Below, one piece after another: positions 13,467 through 22,021 of a stretch of 64,000 nucleotides of DNA (positions within the stretch are counted from its first letter, which is position 1; the number at the start of each line of letters is the position of its first letter). The stretch spans positions 1 through 64,000 of the forward strand of contig NZ_PDIZ01000001.1 of assembly GCF_002563635.1 (NCBI RefSeq). The letters run 5' to 3'. The translations under genes and the position numbers were made by a program. Under the pieces are notes generated by a model. It worked only from the letters and a program-made list of their open reading frames with translations, was not told where the DNA came from and did not search any database. The DNA comes from Bacillus sp. es.036. GTDB lineage: Bacteria; Bacillota; Bacilli; Bacillales; Guptibacillaceae.

Positions 13467-14641
13467 AGCATGTTCAACAGCACTATGTGTCTAAAACCGC
13501 TTCACAATTAAAACCATCAGGCATTCGAAAGTTCTTTGACCTTGCCTCACAAATGGATAACGTTATTTCACTTGGTGTTGGTGAGCCTGATTTTGTGACA
13601 CCGTGGAATGTATGTGAAGCTGGCTACGCTTCACTTGAAAGCGGTTATACGGCTTATACGGCAAATGCAGGGTTACTTGAGTTAAGAGAAGAAATTTCTT
13701 CGTATCTGTCAGAGCAATTTTCACTCAATTATTCAGCTGAATCTCAAATCATTTTAACGGTAGGAGCAAGTCAGGCGATTGATTTGGCTTTTCGAGCGGT
13801 GATAGATCCAGGCGACGAAGTTATCATTGTCGAACCTGGTTTTGTCGCCTATGCTCCAGCCGTCACGCTCGCAGGGGGTACGCCTGTTTCCTTAGAGACA
13901 AAGGCAGAAGATGAGTTTAAAATCACTCGTGAATCGCTTGAAAAAGTGATAACGAAGCGGACAAAAGCCATTCTTCTTTGTTTTCCGAGCAATCCAACAG
14001 GTGCAACGATGTCTGAAGCAGAACTTAAGAGTGTAACGGATGTAATTGAAGAACATGATCTTCTCGTATTATCGGATGAGATTTATGCGGAATTAACATA
14101 CGATGAAACGCACTACAGCATTGCACGTGTCAATGGAATGAGAGAGCGTACGATTCTAATTTCTGGTTTCTCAAAAGCATTTGCGATGACTGGGTGGAGA
14201 CTAGGTTATGTGACCGGTCCTGAAGAGATCATTTCGGCCATGTTGAAGATTCATCAATACACGATGATGTGTGCGCCCACAATTGCACAGCATGGGGCAC
14301 TTGAAGCGTTGAAAAGTGGGAGAGAAGATCTCGAGCGAATGAAGAAGAGCTACCGTCAGCGAAGGAATTTCCTCGTGAAATCATTTAATAATATCGGTCT
14401 TTCTTGTCACATGCCAGGTGGTGCATTCTATGCGTTCCCATCCATACAGGCAACTGGAATGACGTCTGATGAATTCGCTGAAAAGCTATTAGAAGAAGAG
14501 CGGGTTGCCGTTGTTCCAGGGCACGTCTTTGGTGCCGGTGGCGAAGGGTATGTTCGCTGTTCATACGCAACATCCATTGATTCCTTGCAAGAAGCGGTTA
14601 AGCGAATTGAACGTTTCGTGAAACGTCGTCAACAAGCATAA
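13463..14641 (+). CDS. alaT: PLP-dependent aminotransferase, alanine transaminase type
   Basis: This is a fold-type I class I/II aminotransferase of 392 residues. GEPDF lies near residue 38, the CFPSNPTG motif near 173, and the PLP Schiff-base lysine is K238 in SGFSKAFAMTGWRLGY. The conserved arginine near the end (YVRCSYA) binds the substrate carboxylate. It is translationally coupled to the Lrp-type regulator, which supports the B. subtilis AlaT role (pyruvate plus glutamate to alanine). Aspartate or aromatic aminotransferase activity cannot be excluded. Confidence 0.88.
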   Translation: MKHVQQHYVSKTASQLKPSGIRKFFDLASQMDNVISLGVGEPDFVTPWNVCEAGYASLESGYTAYTANAGLLELREEISSYLSEQFSLNYSAESQIILTVGASQAIDLAFRAVIDPGDEVIIVEPGFVAYAPAVTLAGGTPVSLETKAEDEFKITRESLEKVITKRTKAILLCFPSNPTGATMSEAELKSVTDVIEEHDLLVLSDEIYAELTYDETHYSIARVNGMRERTILISGFSKAFAMTGWRLGYVTGPEEIISAMLKIHQYTMMCAPTIAQHGALEALKSGREDLERMKKSYRQRRNFLVKSFNNIGLSCHMPGGAFYAFPSIQATGMTSDEFAEKLLEEERVAVVPGHVFGAGGEGYVRCSYATSIDSLQEAVKRIERFVKRRQQA

Positions 14642-14646
14642 TGGAG

Positions 14647-14674
14647 AACGCCGTCCATCACTTTGGACGGCGTT
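14647..14674 (+). terminator. Hairpin between alaT and a convergent small gene
   Basis: AACGCCGTCCA (14647-14657) pairs exactly with TGGACGGCGTT (14664-14674). No long T tract follows on either strand. It probably ends both convergent transcripts. Confidence 0.6.
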
Positions 14675-14679
14675 ATGTA

Positions 14680-14916
14680 TTAATAGGACGTTGGATCATC
14701 TTTACTCATTGTGATACCAGAAGATGATTGTTTTGCCACCAGCTGACGCAGCAATTCATTTTGCTCCTGATCTGATGCGTTCTTTCGCTTCATAAAGCTC
14801 ATGGTCTTAAAAATAAAGACAATCGTTAAAACAATGATAAATAAAAGAATGGCGACATAAAGAAAACCAAAAAGACCAAAAAGCACACCAAAACCTTCCA
14901 TTCCACTTTCAGACAT
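14680..14916 (-). CDS. Small single-span membrane protein of unknown function
   Basis: The 78-residue protein has one long hydrophobic segment (about residues 9-36), a basic stretch (KRKNASDQ) and a hydrophilic tail, predicting a single-pass inner-membrane protein. A GGAGGTGAGAG ribosome binding site precedes ATG. No family was recognised. It is monocistronic and convergent with alaT. Confidence 0.7.
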   Translation of the reverse strand: MSESGMEGFGVLFGLFGFLYVAILLFIIVLTIVFIFKTMSFMKRKNASDQEQNELLRQLVAKQSSSGITMSKDDPTSY

Positions 14917-15038
14917 ACTCTCTCACCTCCATTTTATTTGTATATTTTACCACTTCCTCAACCAAATGAAACCTCATCAAAAGGGGAGGCATACCAATCG
15001 CCTTTTCTTAACAGACGTGGTGTGATATTATTATCTAG

Positions 15039-15085
15039 TTGGAGAGTTCGTAATTCCCTCCTCTCGTAAAACAAAACTAGGGACC
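15039..15085 (+). promoter_or_regulatory. preQ1-I riboswitch aptamer
   Basis: A GAGAG (15042-15046)/CTCTC (15061-15065) stem encloses TTCGTAATTCCCT, followed by the A-rich strand TAAAACAAAACTAGGGA. AGGGA (15079-15083) can pair with TCCCT (15055-15059), giving the H-type pseudoknot of the class I preQ1 aptamer. It sits directly upstream of a queuosine-precursor operon, as expected for feedback by preQ1. Confidence 0.85.
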
Positions 15086-15095
15086 GTGAAAATGA

Positions 15096-15128
15096 TAGCC
15101 CAGATCTCTGAATGGAGTTGGGGTTTTT
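15096..15128 (+). terminator. Terminator of the preQ1 expression platform
   Basis: An imperfect hairpin (AGCCCA...CTC with GAG...TGGGG) ends in five T residues about 12 nt after the aptamer. A second short hairpin with a T tract (about 15134-15165) overlaps the queD ribosome binding site. Ligand-controlled termination is the likely mechanism. Confidence 0.65.
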
Positions 15129-15167
15129 CATGCGTCTCCCTTACTGAATAATGAAGGGGGCTTTTTT

Positions 15168-15644
15168 ATGTCTTTTATGATTCCAAAGAAGGTTGAAGTA
15201 CTTGGAGAAGATATTCAGAAAAGCGAATTAAAATATCATCATAAACGGGTAGCCGTTACGAAGGAATTTACATTTGATGCCGCTCATCACCTGCATTGCT
15301 ATGATGGCAAGTGCAAAAGCATGCATGGGCATACGTATAAATTAGTGATCACGATCAGTGGATATGTTAATGACATTGGTATATCAGTTGATTTTGGTGA
15401 GATTAAAACATTATTTAAAGAAGTGATTGATTCGAAGTTAGATCACCGTTATTTGAATGACGTCCTTCCAAACATGAACACAACAGCTGAAAATATGATT
15501 GTCTGGATGTGGGAACAGTTGGATCAGGCCCTTACAGAACGCAAGATGAAAGATCTTGGTCAGCGCATCGAGGAACTGGTTCTTTACGAGACACCAACAA
15601 GCTACGCAACGCTGAAGCGGGAATGGATGGAAGAAAATGAGTAA
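15168..15644 (+). CDS. queD: 6-carboxy-5,6,7,8-tetrahydropterin synthase
   Basis: QueD converts 7,8-dihydroneopterin triphosphate to CPH4 in queuosine synthesis. The zinc-binding histidines fall in FDAAHHLH and MHGHTYKL, and the catalytic cysteine is in DGKCKSMHGH (about C49). The 158-residue chain has an N-terminal extension of about 25 residues. The gene is the first in queD-queE-queC and overlaps queE by 8 nt. ATG 15168 follows GAAGGGGG. Control by the upstream preQ1 riboswitch is expected. Confidence 0.93.
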   Translation: MSFMIPKKVEVLGEDIQKSELKYHHKRVAVTKEFTFDAAHHLHCYDGKCKSMHGHTYKLVITISGYVNDIGISVDFGEIKTLFKEVIDSKLDHRYLNDVLPNMNTTAENMIVWMWEQLDQALTERKMKDLGQRIEELVLYETPTSYATLKREWMEENE

Positions 15645-16365
15645 ATGGGATCTACCAGAACAATCCGAATATATGCAGTGGGAATTACCGATGGTTGAGG
15701 TGTTTGAGACAGTAGAAGGAGAGGGAACGCGAGCGGGTTTTCCAACCGTTTTTGTACGCGTCTTTCACTGTAACTTACGCTGTAGCTGGTGTGATACGCC
15801 GTATAGCTATGCTCCGGATAAAGCAGAATACACAGGATCTATTGCCTCGATTATTGATCAAATTAAGCAATATAAGAGCCGTCATATTTGTTTTACAGGT
15901 GGAGAACCACTGATCCATCGTGAAAAATCAATGGCGCTCCTTCAAGCGATGGTGGATCTACCGCATATTGAAGACATTCACATTGAAACGAACGGAGCGA
16001 TTGATCTCACTCCGTATGAAGCCGTTAGAAGAGACGATAAAGTATGGCAAGAAAAAGTTCGATTTGTGATGGACTATAAGCTTCCTGATTCTGGTGAGCA
16101 GCATCGTATGCTTCATGAGAACTTTACACTGCTTGATACGCAGGATGAAATCAAATTTGTGATTGGGTCTGATGAAGATTTCACTGTCGCTAGTGAGGTT
16201 GTTGCAGAAAATCATCAAAAAGGCCAGATCCTTTATAGCCCAGTGTGGGAAACGATGCCGCCACATAAGCTCGTTGATAAAATTCTAGAAGCCGGATTGA
16301 GTCAAGTGAAGCTAAGTATGCAGCTTCATAAGATTATTTGGGATCCGAACCGAAGAGGTGTGTAA
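15637..16365 (+). CDS. queE: 7-carboxy-7-deazaguanine synthase (radical SAM)
   Basis: QueE rearranges CPH4 to 7-carboxy-7-deazaguanine. The 242-residue chain has the radical SAM cluster motif CNLRCSWC (C45, C49, C52) in the C-x3-C-x2-C spacing, followed by a glycine-rich FTGGEPL SAM-binding motif. It is in the middle of the que operon and ends one base before the queC start codon. Confidence 0.94.
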   Translation: MSKWDLPEQSEYMQWELPMVEVFETVEGEGTRAGFPTVFVRVFHCNLRCSWCDTPYSYAPDKAEYTGSIASIIDQIKQYKSRHICFTGGEPLIHREKSMALLQAMVDLPHIEDIHIETNGAIDLTPYEAVRRDDKVWQEKVRFVMDYKLPDSGEQHRMLHENFTLLDTQDEIKFVIGSDEDFTVASEVVAENHQKGQILYSPVWETMPPHKLVDKILEAGLSQVKLSMQLHKIIWDPNRRGV

Positions 16366-16366
16366 C

Positions 16367-17041
16367 ATGAGTAAAAAAGCAGTGATCGTTTTAAGCGGTG
16401 GCTTAGATAGCACGACATGTATGGGAATGGCGAAGGAAAAAGGGTATGAGCTTTACCCGATTACGTTTCACTATGGTCAAAAGCATAACCGCGAAGTCGA
16501 GCAGGCCAAAAAAGTAGCGGACTATTACAATGCACCTGATCACCGCATTGTGAACATTAGCTTTCTCAATCAAATCGGGGGCAGTGCTCTTACAGATGAC
16601 TCAATAGATGTACCGACAGATATGGATGAAGATGAGATCCCCGTAACTTACGTACCCGCACGTAATATGATCTTTCTTTCCCTTGCATCTGCTTACGCAG
16701 AAGTAATTGGTGCAGAAGCGATCTATATCGGCGTATCGGCCGTTGACTACAGTGGTTATCCCGATTGTCGACCTGAGTTCATAGATAGCATGAATGAAAC
16801 CGTTAATTTAGCTACAAAAGCAGGCGCAACAGGTAGTGAGATGAAGATTGAGACACCTCTAATTAACTTGACGAAAGCTGATACGGTTAGCGAAGGGCTA
16901 AGGTTGAATGTCCCTTATGAACTAACAACATCATGCTACAATGGTGAAGAAGAAGCGTGCGGCGAGTGTGATAGCTGCCGTTTACGTTTGAAAGGTTTTG
17001 AAGAAGCTGGAGCGGTTGATCCGATTCCATATAAAGCTTAA
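16367..17041 (+). CDS. queC: 7-cyano-7-deazaguanine (preQ0) synthase
   Basis: QueC converts CDG to preQ0 with ATP and ammonia. The PP-loop SGGLDS occupies residues 10-15, and four C-terminal cysteines in CYNGEEEACGECDSC bind zinc. The length is 224 residues from ATG 16367, which has GAAGAGGTG 6 nt upstream; an in-frame GTG at 16358 lies within that ribosome binding site and is rejected. The preQ0 reductase gene queF, which follows these genes in B. subtilis, is not present here. Confidence 0.94.
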   Translation: MSKKAVIVLSGGLDSTTCMGMAKEKGYELYPITFHYGQKHNREVEQAKKVADYYNAPDHRIVNISFLNQIGGSALTDDSIDVPTDMDEDEIPVTYVPARNMIFLSLASAYAEVIGAEAIYIGVSAVDYSGYPDCRPEFIDSMNETVNLATKAGATGSEMKIETPLINLTKADTVSEGLRLNVPYELTTSCYNGEEEACGECDSCRLRLKGFEEAGAVDPIPYKA

Positions 17042-17051
17042 TTCATAGTAG

Positions 17052-17092
17052 AAAAGCTGCCTGCCGGGTGATCCCGACAGGCAGCTTTTTGG
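17052..17092 (+). terminator. Terminator of the que operon
   Basis: A 17-bp stem with one mismatch, AAAAGCTGCCTGCCGGG with CCCGACAGGCAGCTTTT, ends in T residues about 12 nt after queC. Confidence 0.88.
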
Positions 17093-17176
17093 GGTTTGGC
17101 TAATATACACATAATTTAGCCAATAAGCTTCTTTTCGGAGGCTTGGTTCGACAAATAGCGCGAGTGACAGGCACCA

Positions 17177-18262
17177 CTACTCCGGCATATTCCCGCTATA
17201 AACAGAGGATGGTCGAATAATTCGGTTATTTTCATTTTGCTCATAGACGTGAGCGATCCAACCAGCAGTTCTTGCTGCTGTAAATGTCGGCGTAAATAGT
17301 TCTGTAGGAAGTTCAATGGCTCTTAAGATCGCTGCGGCATAGTATTCAACATTCGCATAAAGTTTTCGATCAGGTTTGTACTCATGTAAAAGGCGTACAG
17401 CAGTTTCTTCTACTTCGTGTGCTAATTGAAACTCTTCATCATCATAAAAGTCTGATGTGATTTCGCTTAAAGCGGTAGCACGGGGGTCTCGGGTTTTATA
17501 GACGCGATGTCCAAAGCCCATAAGCTTCTCACGATTTTCAAGCTTATGCCGTAATACTTTCTCAACGTCTCCATCTCGCTTTATTTCGTCTAACAAATCT
17601 ATTACACCAGTTGGAGCGCCACCGTGAAGTGGCCCTTTCATAGCACCAATCGCTCCTGTAATAGCCGATGCCAGGTCACTTTCAGTTGAAGCAATCACGC
17701 GTGCTGTAAATGTAGACGCATTTAGACCATGCTCCATTGTTAAAATAAAATACGCTGTTAATGCTTTCACATGATTGTCCTGAGGTTGTTTACCAGTGAG
17801 CATGTATAAATAATTCCCTACATGCGAGAGTGATAAGTCTGGTTCGATGATCGGTAATCCTTTTTGGGTTCGATAGCGATAAGCAATGATTGTCGGAACA
17901 ATACTCAGAAGTTGAATGCCTTGTTCCTGGGTAGCTGGAAACTGAAATGATTGATTTCCTAAGGAAGATAGAACAGTTCGCACAACGCTCATCATTTCCA
18001 TAGTTTCTGGCAAGCGGTTGATAATTTCTTTATGACTCGTCGATAAAACTCTTGCTTCACCAAGTGATGAAGTAAAAGCATTTAGTTGCTTAGCATCAGG
18101 AAACACGCCATTCCATAGAAAATAGGCGGCCTCTTCAAATGACTTTTCTTTTGCGATGCGTTTGGCCCATTCTCCTCGATAGACGAGCCATCCATTCTCT
18201 CCATCCACAAGGCTGATTTTGGAATCAGCTGCAACGACTCCTTCTAAACCTGCATGAATCAT
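17177..18262 (-). CDS. citA: Citrate synthase, CitA-type minor isozyme
   Basis: The enzyme condenses oxaloacetate and acetyl-CoA. The 361-residue chain has the family blocks EHGLNASTF, GPLHGGAP, LMGFGHRVYKTRDPRA and FTPTFTAART. Its N-terminus (GLEGVVAADSKISLVDGENG) resembles B. subtilis CitA rather than CitZ. A LysR gene lies divergently 116 bp away, as with citA/citR in B. subtilis, where CitR represses citA. A 2-methylcitrate synthase role is possible but no prp genes are nearby. GGAG lies upstream of ATG. Confidence 0.88.
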   Translation of the reverse strand: MIHAGLEGVVAADSKISLVDGENGWLVYRGEWAKRIAKEKSFEEAAYFLWNGVFPDAKQLNAFTSSLGEARVLSTSHKEIINRLPETMEMMSVVRTVLSSLGNQSFQFPATQEQGIQLLSIVPTIIAYRYRTQKGLPIIEPDLSLSHVGNYLYMLTGKQPQDNHVKALTAYFILTMEHGLNASTFTARVIASTESDLASAITGAIGAMKGPLHGGAPTGVIDLLDEIKRDGDVEKVLRHKLENREKLMGFGHRVYKTRDPRATALSEITSDFYDDEEFQLAHEVEETAVRLLHEYKPDRKLYANVEYYAAAILRAIELPTELFTPTFTAARTAGWIAHVYEQNENNRIIRPSSVYSGNMPE

Positions 18263-18321
18263 ATGCTCAACTCCATTCTGTTCGTCTTGTTTTTAGTCTA
18301 TCGTTTCGTTATGATTATGAC

Positions 18322-18334
18322 TAATAAATTATTA
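18322..18334. promoter_or_regulatory. Candidate LysR-type (T-N11-A) operator between citA and citR
   Basis: TAATAAATTATTA is a perfect palindrome around a central A and fits the T-N11-A box of LysR regulators. It lies between the divergent citA and citR starts, so it could serve both promoters. Confidence 0.5.
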
Positions 18335-18378
18335 ACTTATAATTAATAGCGATTCGTAATCAATAGGAGTGCAATAAG

Positions 18379-19257
18379 ATGAACATCAATTGGCTTAAAA
18401 CGTTTGTTGCGGCAGCAAGTTATGAAAATTTTAGAGAGACCGCTGAGAAACTATATCTTGCGCAACCAACTGTAACGGTTCATATTCAACAGCTCGAGAA
18501 ACAGATTGGTAGTAAGTTGTTTATGAAAAGTGGACGTCGGGTTGTTCTTTCTGAAGCAGGAAGGCAGTTTTTACCTCATGCAAAGGAAATGATGGAGCAA
18601 TATGAGCAAAGCTTACGTCATATGAATGGCTGGCGACAGGGGTACCATCACAAATTAACGCTCGCTGTATCTCCATTGATTGCAGCAACCGTTCTTCCAA
18701 GTGTGCTACAGCAATTTATGAAAGCTTATCCATCGATAGAAGTTGTTGTAAAAGTGAGTGAGTCGAATGAGATTGGAGGGATGGTGGCTAGAAATGTTGC
18801 AGATTTCGGGTTATCTCGTATGCAATCGGTAGAGACCCATCTAAAGTGCGAGCAAATTGGAGCTGATCCGATTGTGCTTGTCGTTCCACATGATGGTGGT
18901 GATGCTGAAACTAGTCTACCGCTTTCACTAAATGATTTTTGTACACAGTTAACGCTATTAACGCACAATCATCCGGATTATTGGGATGATTTATTACTTG
19001 AGTTAAGGTCGAAGTATGAGGGCATAAGGACGATGGTTGTCTCACAAGTTCATATTACAAAAAGGTTTATTGAAGAAGGATTGGGGTATTCTTTTCTACC
19101 ACGTTCCTCTGTTCAGCGAGAGCTATTTGAAGGAAGGATGCTACAAGTAGAGACGACTGAAATCAGACTCCCTGAGGTTCATACGTATCTGGTATATCAT
19201 CATCTATCGAACGAAGCTTTAAAATTTAAGGAATTCATCGAACGAAATCTCCAATAA
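18379..19257 (+). CDS. citR: LysR-family transcriptional regulator, CitR-like
   Basis: The 292-residue protein has the LysR HTH (about residues 1-60; FVAAASYENFRETAEKLYLAQPTVTVHIQQLE) and a C-terminal periplasmic-binding-like effector domain. It is divergent from citA, matching the B. subtilis pair in which CitR represses citA. AGGAG precedes ATG 18379. The assignment to CitR rests on context. Confidence 0.85.
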   Translation: MNINWLKTFVAAASYENFRETAEKLYLAQPTVTVHIQQLEKQIGSKLFMKSGRRVVLSEAGRQFLPHAKEMMEQYEQSLRHMNGWRQGYHHKLTLAVSPLIAATVLPSVLQQFMKAYPSIEVVVKVSESNEIGGMVARNVADFGLSRMQSVETHLKCEQIGADPIVLVVPHDGGDAETSLPLSLNDFCTQLTLLTHNHPDYWDDLLLELRSKYEGIRTMVVSQVHITKRFIEEGLGYSFLPRSSVQRELFEGRMLQVETTEIRLPEVHTYLVYHHLSNEALKFKEFIERNLQ

Positions 19258-19258
19258 A

Positions 19259-19317
19259 AAACCCAATCAGCGTCCTGATCGGGTTTACCACTTATTTTCC
19301 GAGTGTGAAATAAGTGG
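19259..19317. terminator. Hairpins between convergent citR and a secreted protein gene
   Basis: AACCCAATCAG with CTGATCGGGTT is a first stem with one mismatch. CCACTTATTT (19288-19297) with AAATAAGTGG (19308-19317) is a second, perfect stem. They lie where the two convergent transcripts must end. Confidence 0.5.
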
Positions 19318-19402
19318 TGTGGGATAGGTGCGTGAGTGTAGATCCTACAGGCTAGCTTACACGCTTTTCTAGTATGTGTTAAATAAAAGAGAGTATGCAT
19401 AA

Positions 19403-19807
19403 TTAATAAGAAGTAAGCCCCCATATTTTCCAGTCTTTGTCTACTTTTGTAGCAAAAAGATGCATTCGTACAGGAAGTTGTGCAGAGTTTTTGGTGACAA
19501 GGACGTCGATTATATACGTGTGATCTGCCACTTTTTTCTTACAAGTTTTTAATGCTGGTTTGTAATAGTGAGACGTTTTCTTTAAAGGAGAAATGCTTAC
19601 AATCTGCCACGTTTTCGTGTCCTGCTTTGTAGCCATAAGTCCTGATAGGAGTGTGTTCGCTTTAGAAGGAAGTCCTTGCTTGGAATTTACCTCACTTAAA
19701 TTGGGGGTTGGACACTTTCCTTGAAGAAGCTGTACTGGACTAGCTGCGTTTGCAGTCATTGGTAAGAGAAAGAAAATAACAAGTGTTGCGCTAATGTATC
19801 GTTTCAA
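19403..19807 (-). CDS. Secreted small protein of unknown function
   Basis: TTG 19807 is chosen because AAAGGTGG lies 9 nt upstream. The 134-residue product then starts MKRYISATLVIFFLLPMTANA, a signal peptide with an A-N-A cleavage site. The mature part holds two cysteines (GKCPTP and KTCKKK) and ends in KVDKDWKIWGLTSY, a pattern seen at the end of NTF2/SnoaL-like beta sheets. No family was identified with certainty. The gene is monocistronic and divergent from the radical SAM gene. Confidence 0.7.
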   Translation of the reverse strand: MKRYISATLVIFFLLPMTANAASPVQLLQGKCPTPNLSEVNSKQGLPSKANTLLSGLMATKQDTKTWQIVSISPLKKTSHYYKPALKTCKKKVADHTYIIDVLVTKNSAQLPVRMHLFATKVDKDWKIWGLTSY

Positions 19808-19867
19808 GATGCATTCCACCTTTCTCTGCTTACAGTGTCCAGAATGAATAAATGTATGCACTTTAAT

Positions 19868-19881
19868 CGAATGTATGTTCG
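19868..19881. promoter_or_regulatory. LexA/DinR-like SOS box before the radical SAM gene
   Basis: CGAATGTATGTTCG matches the Bacillus consensus CGAAC-N4-GTTCG at all but one position. It covers the -35 region of a promoter whose -10 is TATACT at 19890-19895. Placement over the promoter fits repression by LexA. Confidence 0.6.
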
Positions 19882-19918
19882 GTTTGTGCTATACTTAATG
19901 TGAAGGGAGGGAGCAGAA

Positions 19919-20755
19919 TTGAAACCTTCAATTGAAACGAAAACAGCTCGATCGATCTTAACCAAAGGTACTGGGTTTCTTCATGGGTATAGTCATACAC
20001 TTAATCCTTACGCTGGATGTGCGTTTGGGTGTTCGTATTGCTACGTTAGAAGAATGCCGATATCCCTTTTTAGAGAAGAAGATTGGGGAGCCTGGGTAGA
20101 TATAAAAGAAAATGCAACTGATCTTGTGAAGAAAGAAATTCCGAAAGCACGTAAAAAGGGTCGGGTATCGATATTTATGTCTTCTTCCACAGACCCGTAT
20201 CAACCAGTGGAACATAAAACGTACTTAACGAGAGGGTTGTTAGAGGCGATGATTGAAGAAAGTCCTGACTTTTTGTTTCTTCAAACCCGGTCTCCACTCG
20301 TTACAAGAGATATCGACCTTCTAAAGCAATTTAAAAATAAAATTCTTGTCAGTATGACAGTAGAAACAGATCTTGAGTCAGTTCGCAAAATCTTTGCTCC
20401 GTCAGCACCACCGATTCATGCAAGGTTAAAAGCGATTCAACAGTTACGGTCTGAAGGCATACCAGTGCAAGCTGCTGTCGCACCACTATTACCATGCTCA
20501 GAGCAATTTCCACTTAAGTTAGCTGAAGTAACGGATCGCCTTACACTAGATGACTTTTTTATGGGAGATGGAAGTGGGGGCAAACGAACGGAGCAGCTTG
20601 GGATTCGAAAATTATTTGAGGAAAATGGTTTGCTTGATTGGTATGATCAGCAGGCATATTTGAAAATAAAACGTCGACTGCAAGAGGTTTTCGCTGAAAA
20701 TGCGATTTATATTTCTCAAGAAGGTTTTTATCCCCCAAAAGGAAGTGATTGTTAA
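19919..20755 (+). CDS. Spore photoproduct lyase-like / Rv2578c-family radical SAM protein
   Basis: The 278-residue protein carries the radical SAM motif GCSYCYV: together with C34 of AGCAFG it forms a C-x3-C-x2-C cluster site near residues 34-41. It then shows SSSTDPYQP, TRSPLVTRD and ILVSMTVETD, the blocks of the SplB-related family whose exact substrate is unknown in most members. TTG 19919 has AAGGGAGG 6 nt upstream. The SOS-like box upstream suggests a DNA repair role; this is inference. Confidence 0.83.
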   Translation: MKPSIETKTARSILTKGTGFLHGYSHTLNPYAGCAFGCSYCYVRRMPISLFREEDWGAWVDIKENATDLVKKEIPKARKKGRVSIFMSSSTDPYQPVEHKTYLTRGLLEAMIEESPDFLFLQTRSPLVTRDIDLLKQFKNKILVSMTVETDLESVRKIFAPSAPPIHARLKAIQQLRSEGIPVQAAVAPLLPCSEQFPLKLAEVTDRLTLDDFFMGDGSGGKRTEQLGIRKLFEENGLLDWYDQQAYLKIKRRLQEVFAENAIYISQEGFYPPKGSDC

Positions 20756-20775
20756 ATCGCTTTGAACATAAATTA

Positions 20776-20816
20776 ACACAAAAAGGTTAGAAGTGATTCT
20801 TCTAACCTTTTGTGTG
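20776..20816 (+). terminator. Terminator after the radical SAM gene
   Basis: CACAAAAAGGTTAGAAG pairs with CTTCTAACCTTTTGTG. It sits between two convergent genes and may work in both directions. Confidence 0.8.
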
Positions 20817-20834
20817 GTGACGCTATTTTAATCT

Positions 20835-21998
20835 TTATTTTAATTTCTGAGCATTTCCATTTAGAATTTTTAACTGGTCATTTTCATAACCGACTTGATA
20901 AGTAACATTATAGAGTGAGGTCGTCGTTTTTTTATCCTCAGTTCGTTCATTTGCTTTAATTGTTGCCGTTACTTTTACTTGATCATTGGTTTGATTTAAA
21001 CTACCGGTCATATTCGAAACTTCAACATTGTGAGTATGGATGTAACCCCTCCGAAAATCTTCATAAACCATCTCGCTTTGCCAGCGGCTTCCAAGCAGTG
21101 AGTAGGCTGTTACATAGTCTTGAGTGGAAAGACTTTCATAAAAGTAACCAATGAGGTAAGTAGCATTATTTTTAAAATCTTCTCCCGTTAGTCCTTGAGG
21201 TGTAGCTACTTCTTCTTTACTTTCATCATCGACTGTTAGTTTAATCGGTTCATCAGACCAGCCTTTGATTTGGTCGATGACGTTTGGAAGCGGAATGCTA
21301 AAACCAATGGCGCCTGAATCTGTACCTGCAGAATTGATCGCAATGGCTTCACCTGTAGTAGCATCGATAAGAGGGCCACCACTGTTTCCTTTTGTAATGG
21401 GGGCGGATATTTGGTAAATATGTTCATAGCGATAAGGCTCTAAAATAAACTCTCGATCTAAACCGCTAACAATCCCGGTTGTTACAGTGTTTTGTAGCCC
21501 AAGAGGACTTCCAAGAGCGATGATGTTATCGCCAACTTCTGCCATGCGCTCCTCAGCAACTGAAAGCGGGGAATTCTCTTTTAGCCCAGGTACGCGTATG
21601 ACTGCTACATCAGTTGTATCTCCCATACCAATAATTTGGGCCTCGAATTGTTTAGCGTCGGACGTTTTAACTGTAATCTTTTGTGCTCCTTCAACTACAT
21701 GAGCATTCGTAATGACGTCACCTTTCGAATTGTAGAGGAAGCCAGAGCCTGAAGATGACCCGTCTTTTAAATTCACCTCAATTTGGACGACGCTTTTTTG
21801 TGTTTCATGAATCACAGATTTTAAATTTGGTTCTTCTGCTGTCTTTTCTGATGTATCTGTTTTCTTACCGAGAGAAGAAGTTGCTTTAACGGCCGTACTA
21901 GAGTAGGAATCGTGTAAAAAATAAAAACCTATGCCTCCGATAACTAGAATGAAGAGAGAACTAGTCAGGGATAATAGTAAAGCTAATTTCTTAGACAT
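20835..21998 (-). CDS. Membrane-anchored trypsin-like serine protease (S1C/DegP-like) without PDZ domain
   Basis: The 387-residue protein has an N-terminal membrane anchor (about residues 5-28), then an S1C protease domain (about 60-240) with the triad in TNAHVV (His), TTDVAVIRV (Asp) and TKGNSGGPL (Ser). HtrA proteins normally have a C-terminal PDZ domain; here the last 120 residues instead look like an NTF2/DUF4829-type fold (YLIGYFYESLSTQDYVTAYSLL). It acts outside the membrane. It is second in an operon with a zinc-ribbon membrane protein 23 nt upstream. Confidence 0.82.
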   Translation of the reverse strand: MSKKLALLLSLTSSLFILVIGGIGFYFLHDSYSSTAVKATSSLGKKTDTSEKTAEEPNLKSVIHETQKSVVQIEVNLKDGSSSGSGFLYNSKGDVITNAHVVEGAQKITVKTSDAKQFEAQIIGMGDTTDVAVIRVPGLKENSPLSVAEERMAEVGDNIIALGSPLGLQNTVTTGIVSGLDREFILEPYRYEHIYQISAPITKGNSGGPLIDATTGEAIAINSAGTDSGAIGFSIPLPNVIDQIKGWSDEPIKLTVDDESKEEVATPQGLTGEDFKNNATYLIGYFYESLSTQDYVTAYSLLGSRWQSEMVYEDFRRGYIHTHNVEVSNMTGSLNQTNDQVKVTATIKANERTEDKKTTTSLYNVTYQVGYENDQLKILNGNAQKLK

Positions 21999-22021
21999 CC
22001 GTTGTTACATACTCCTTTCAG

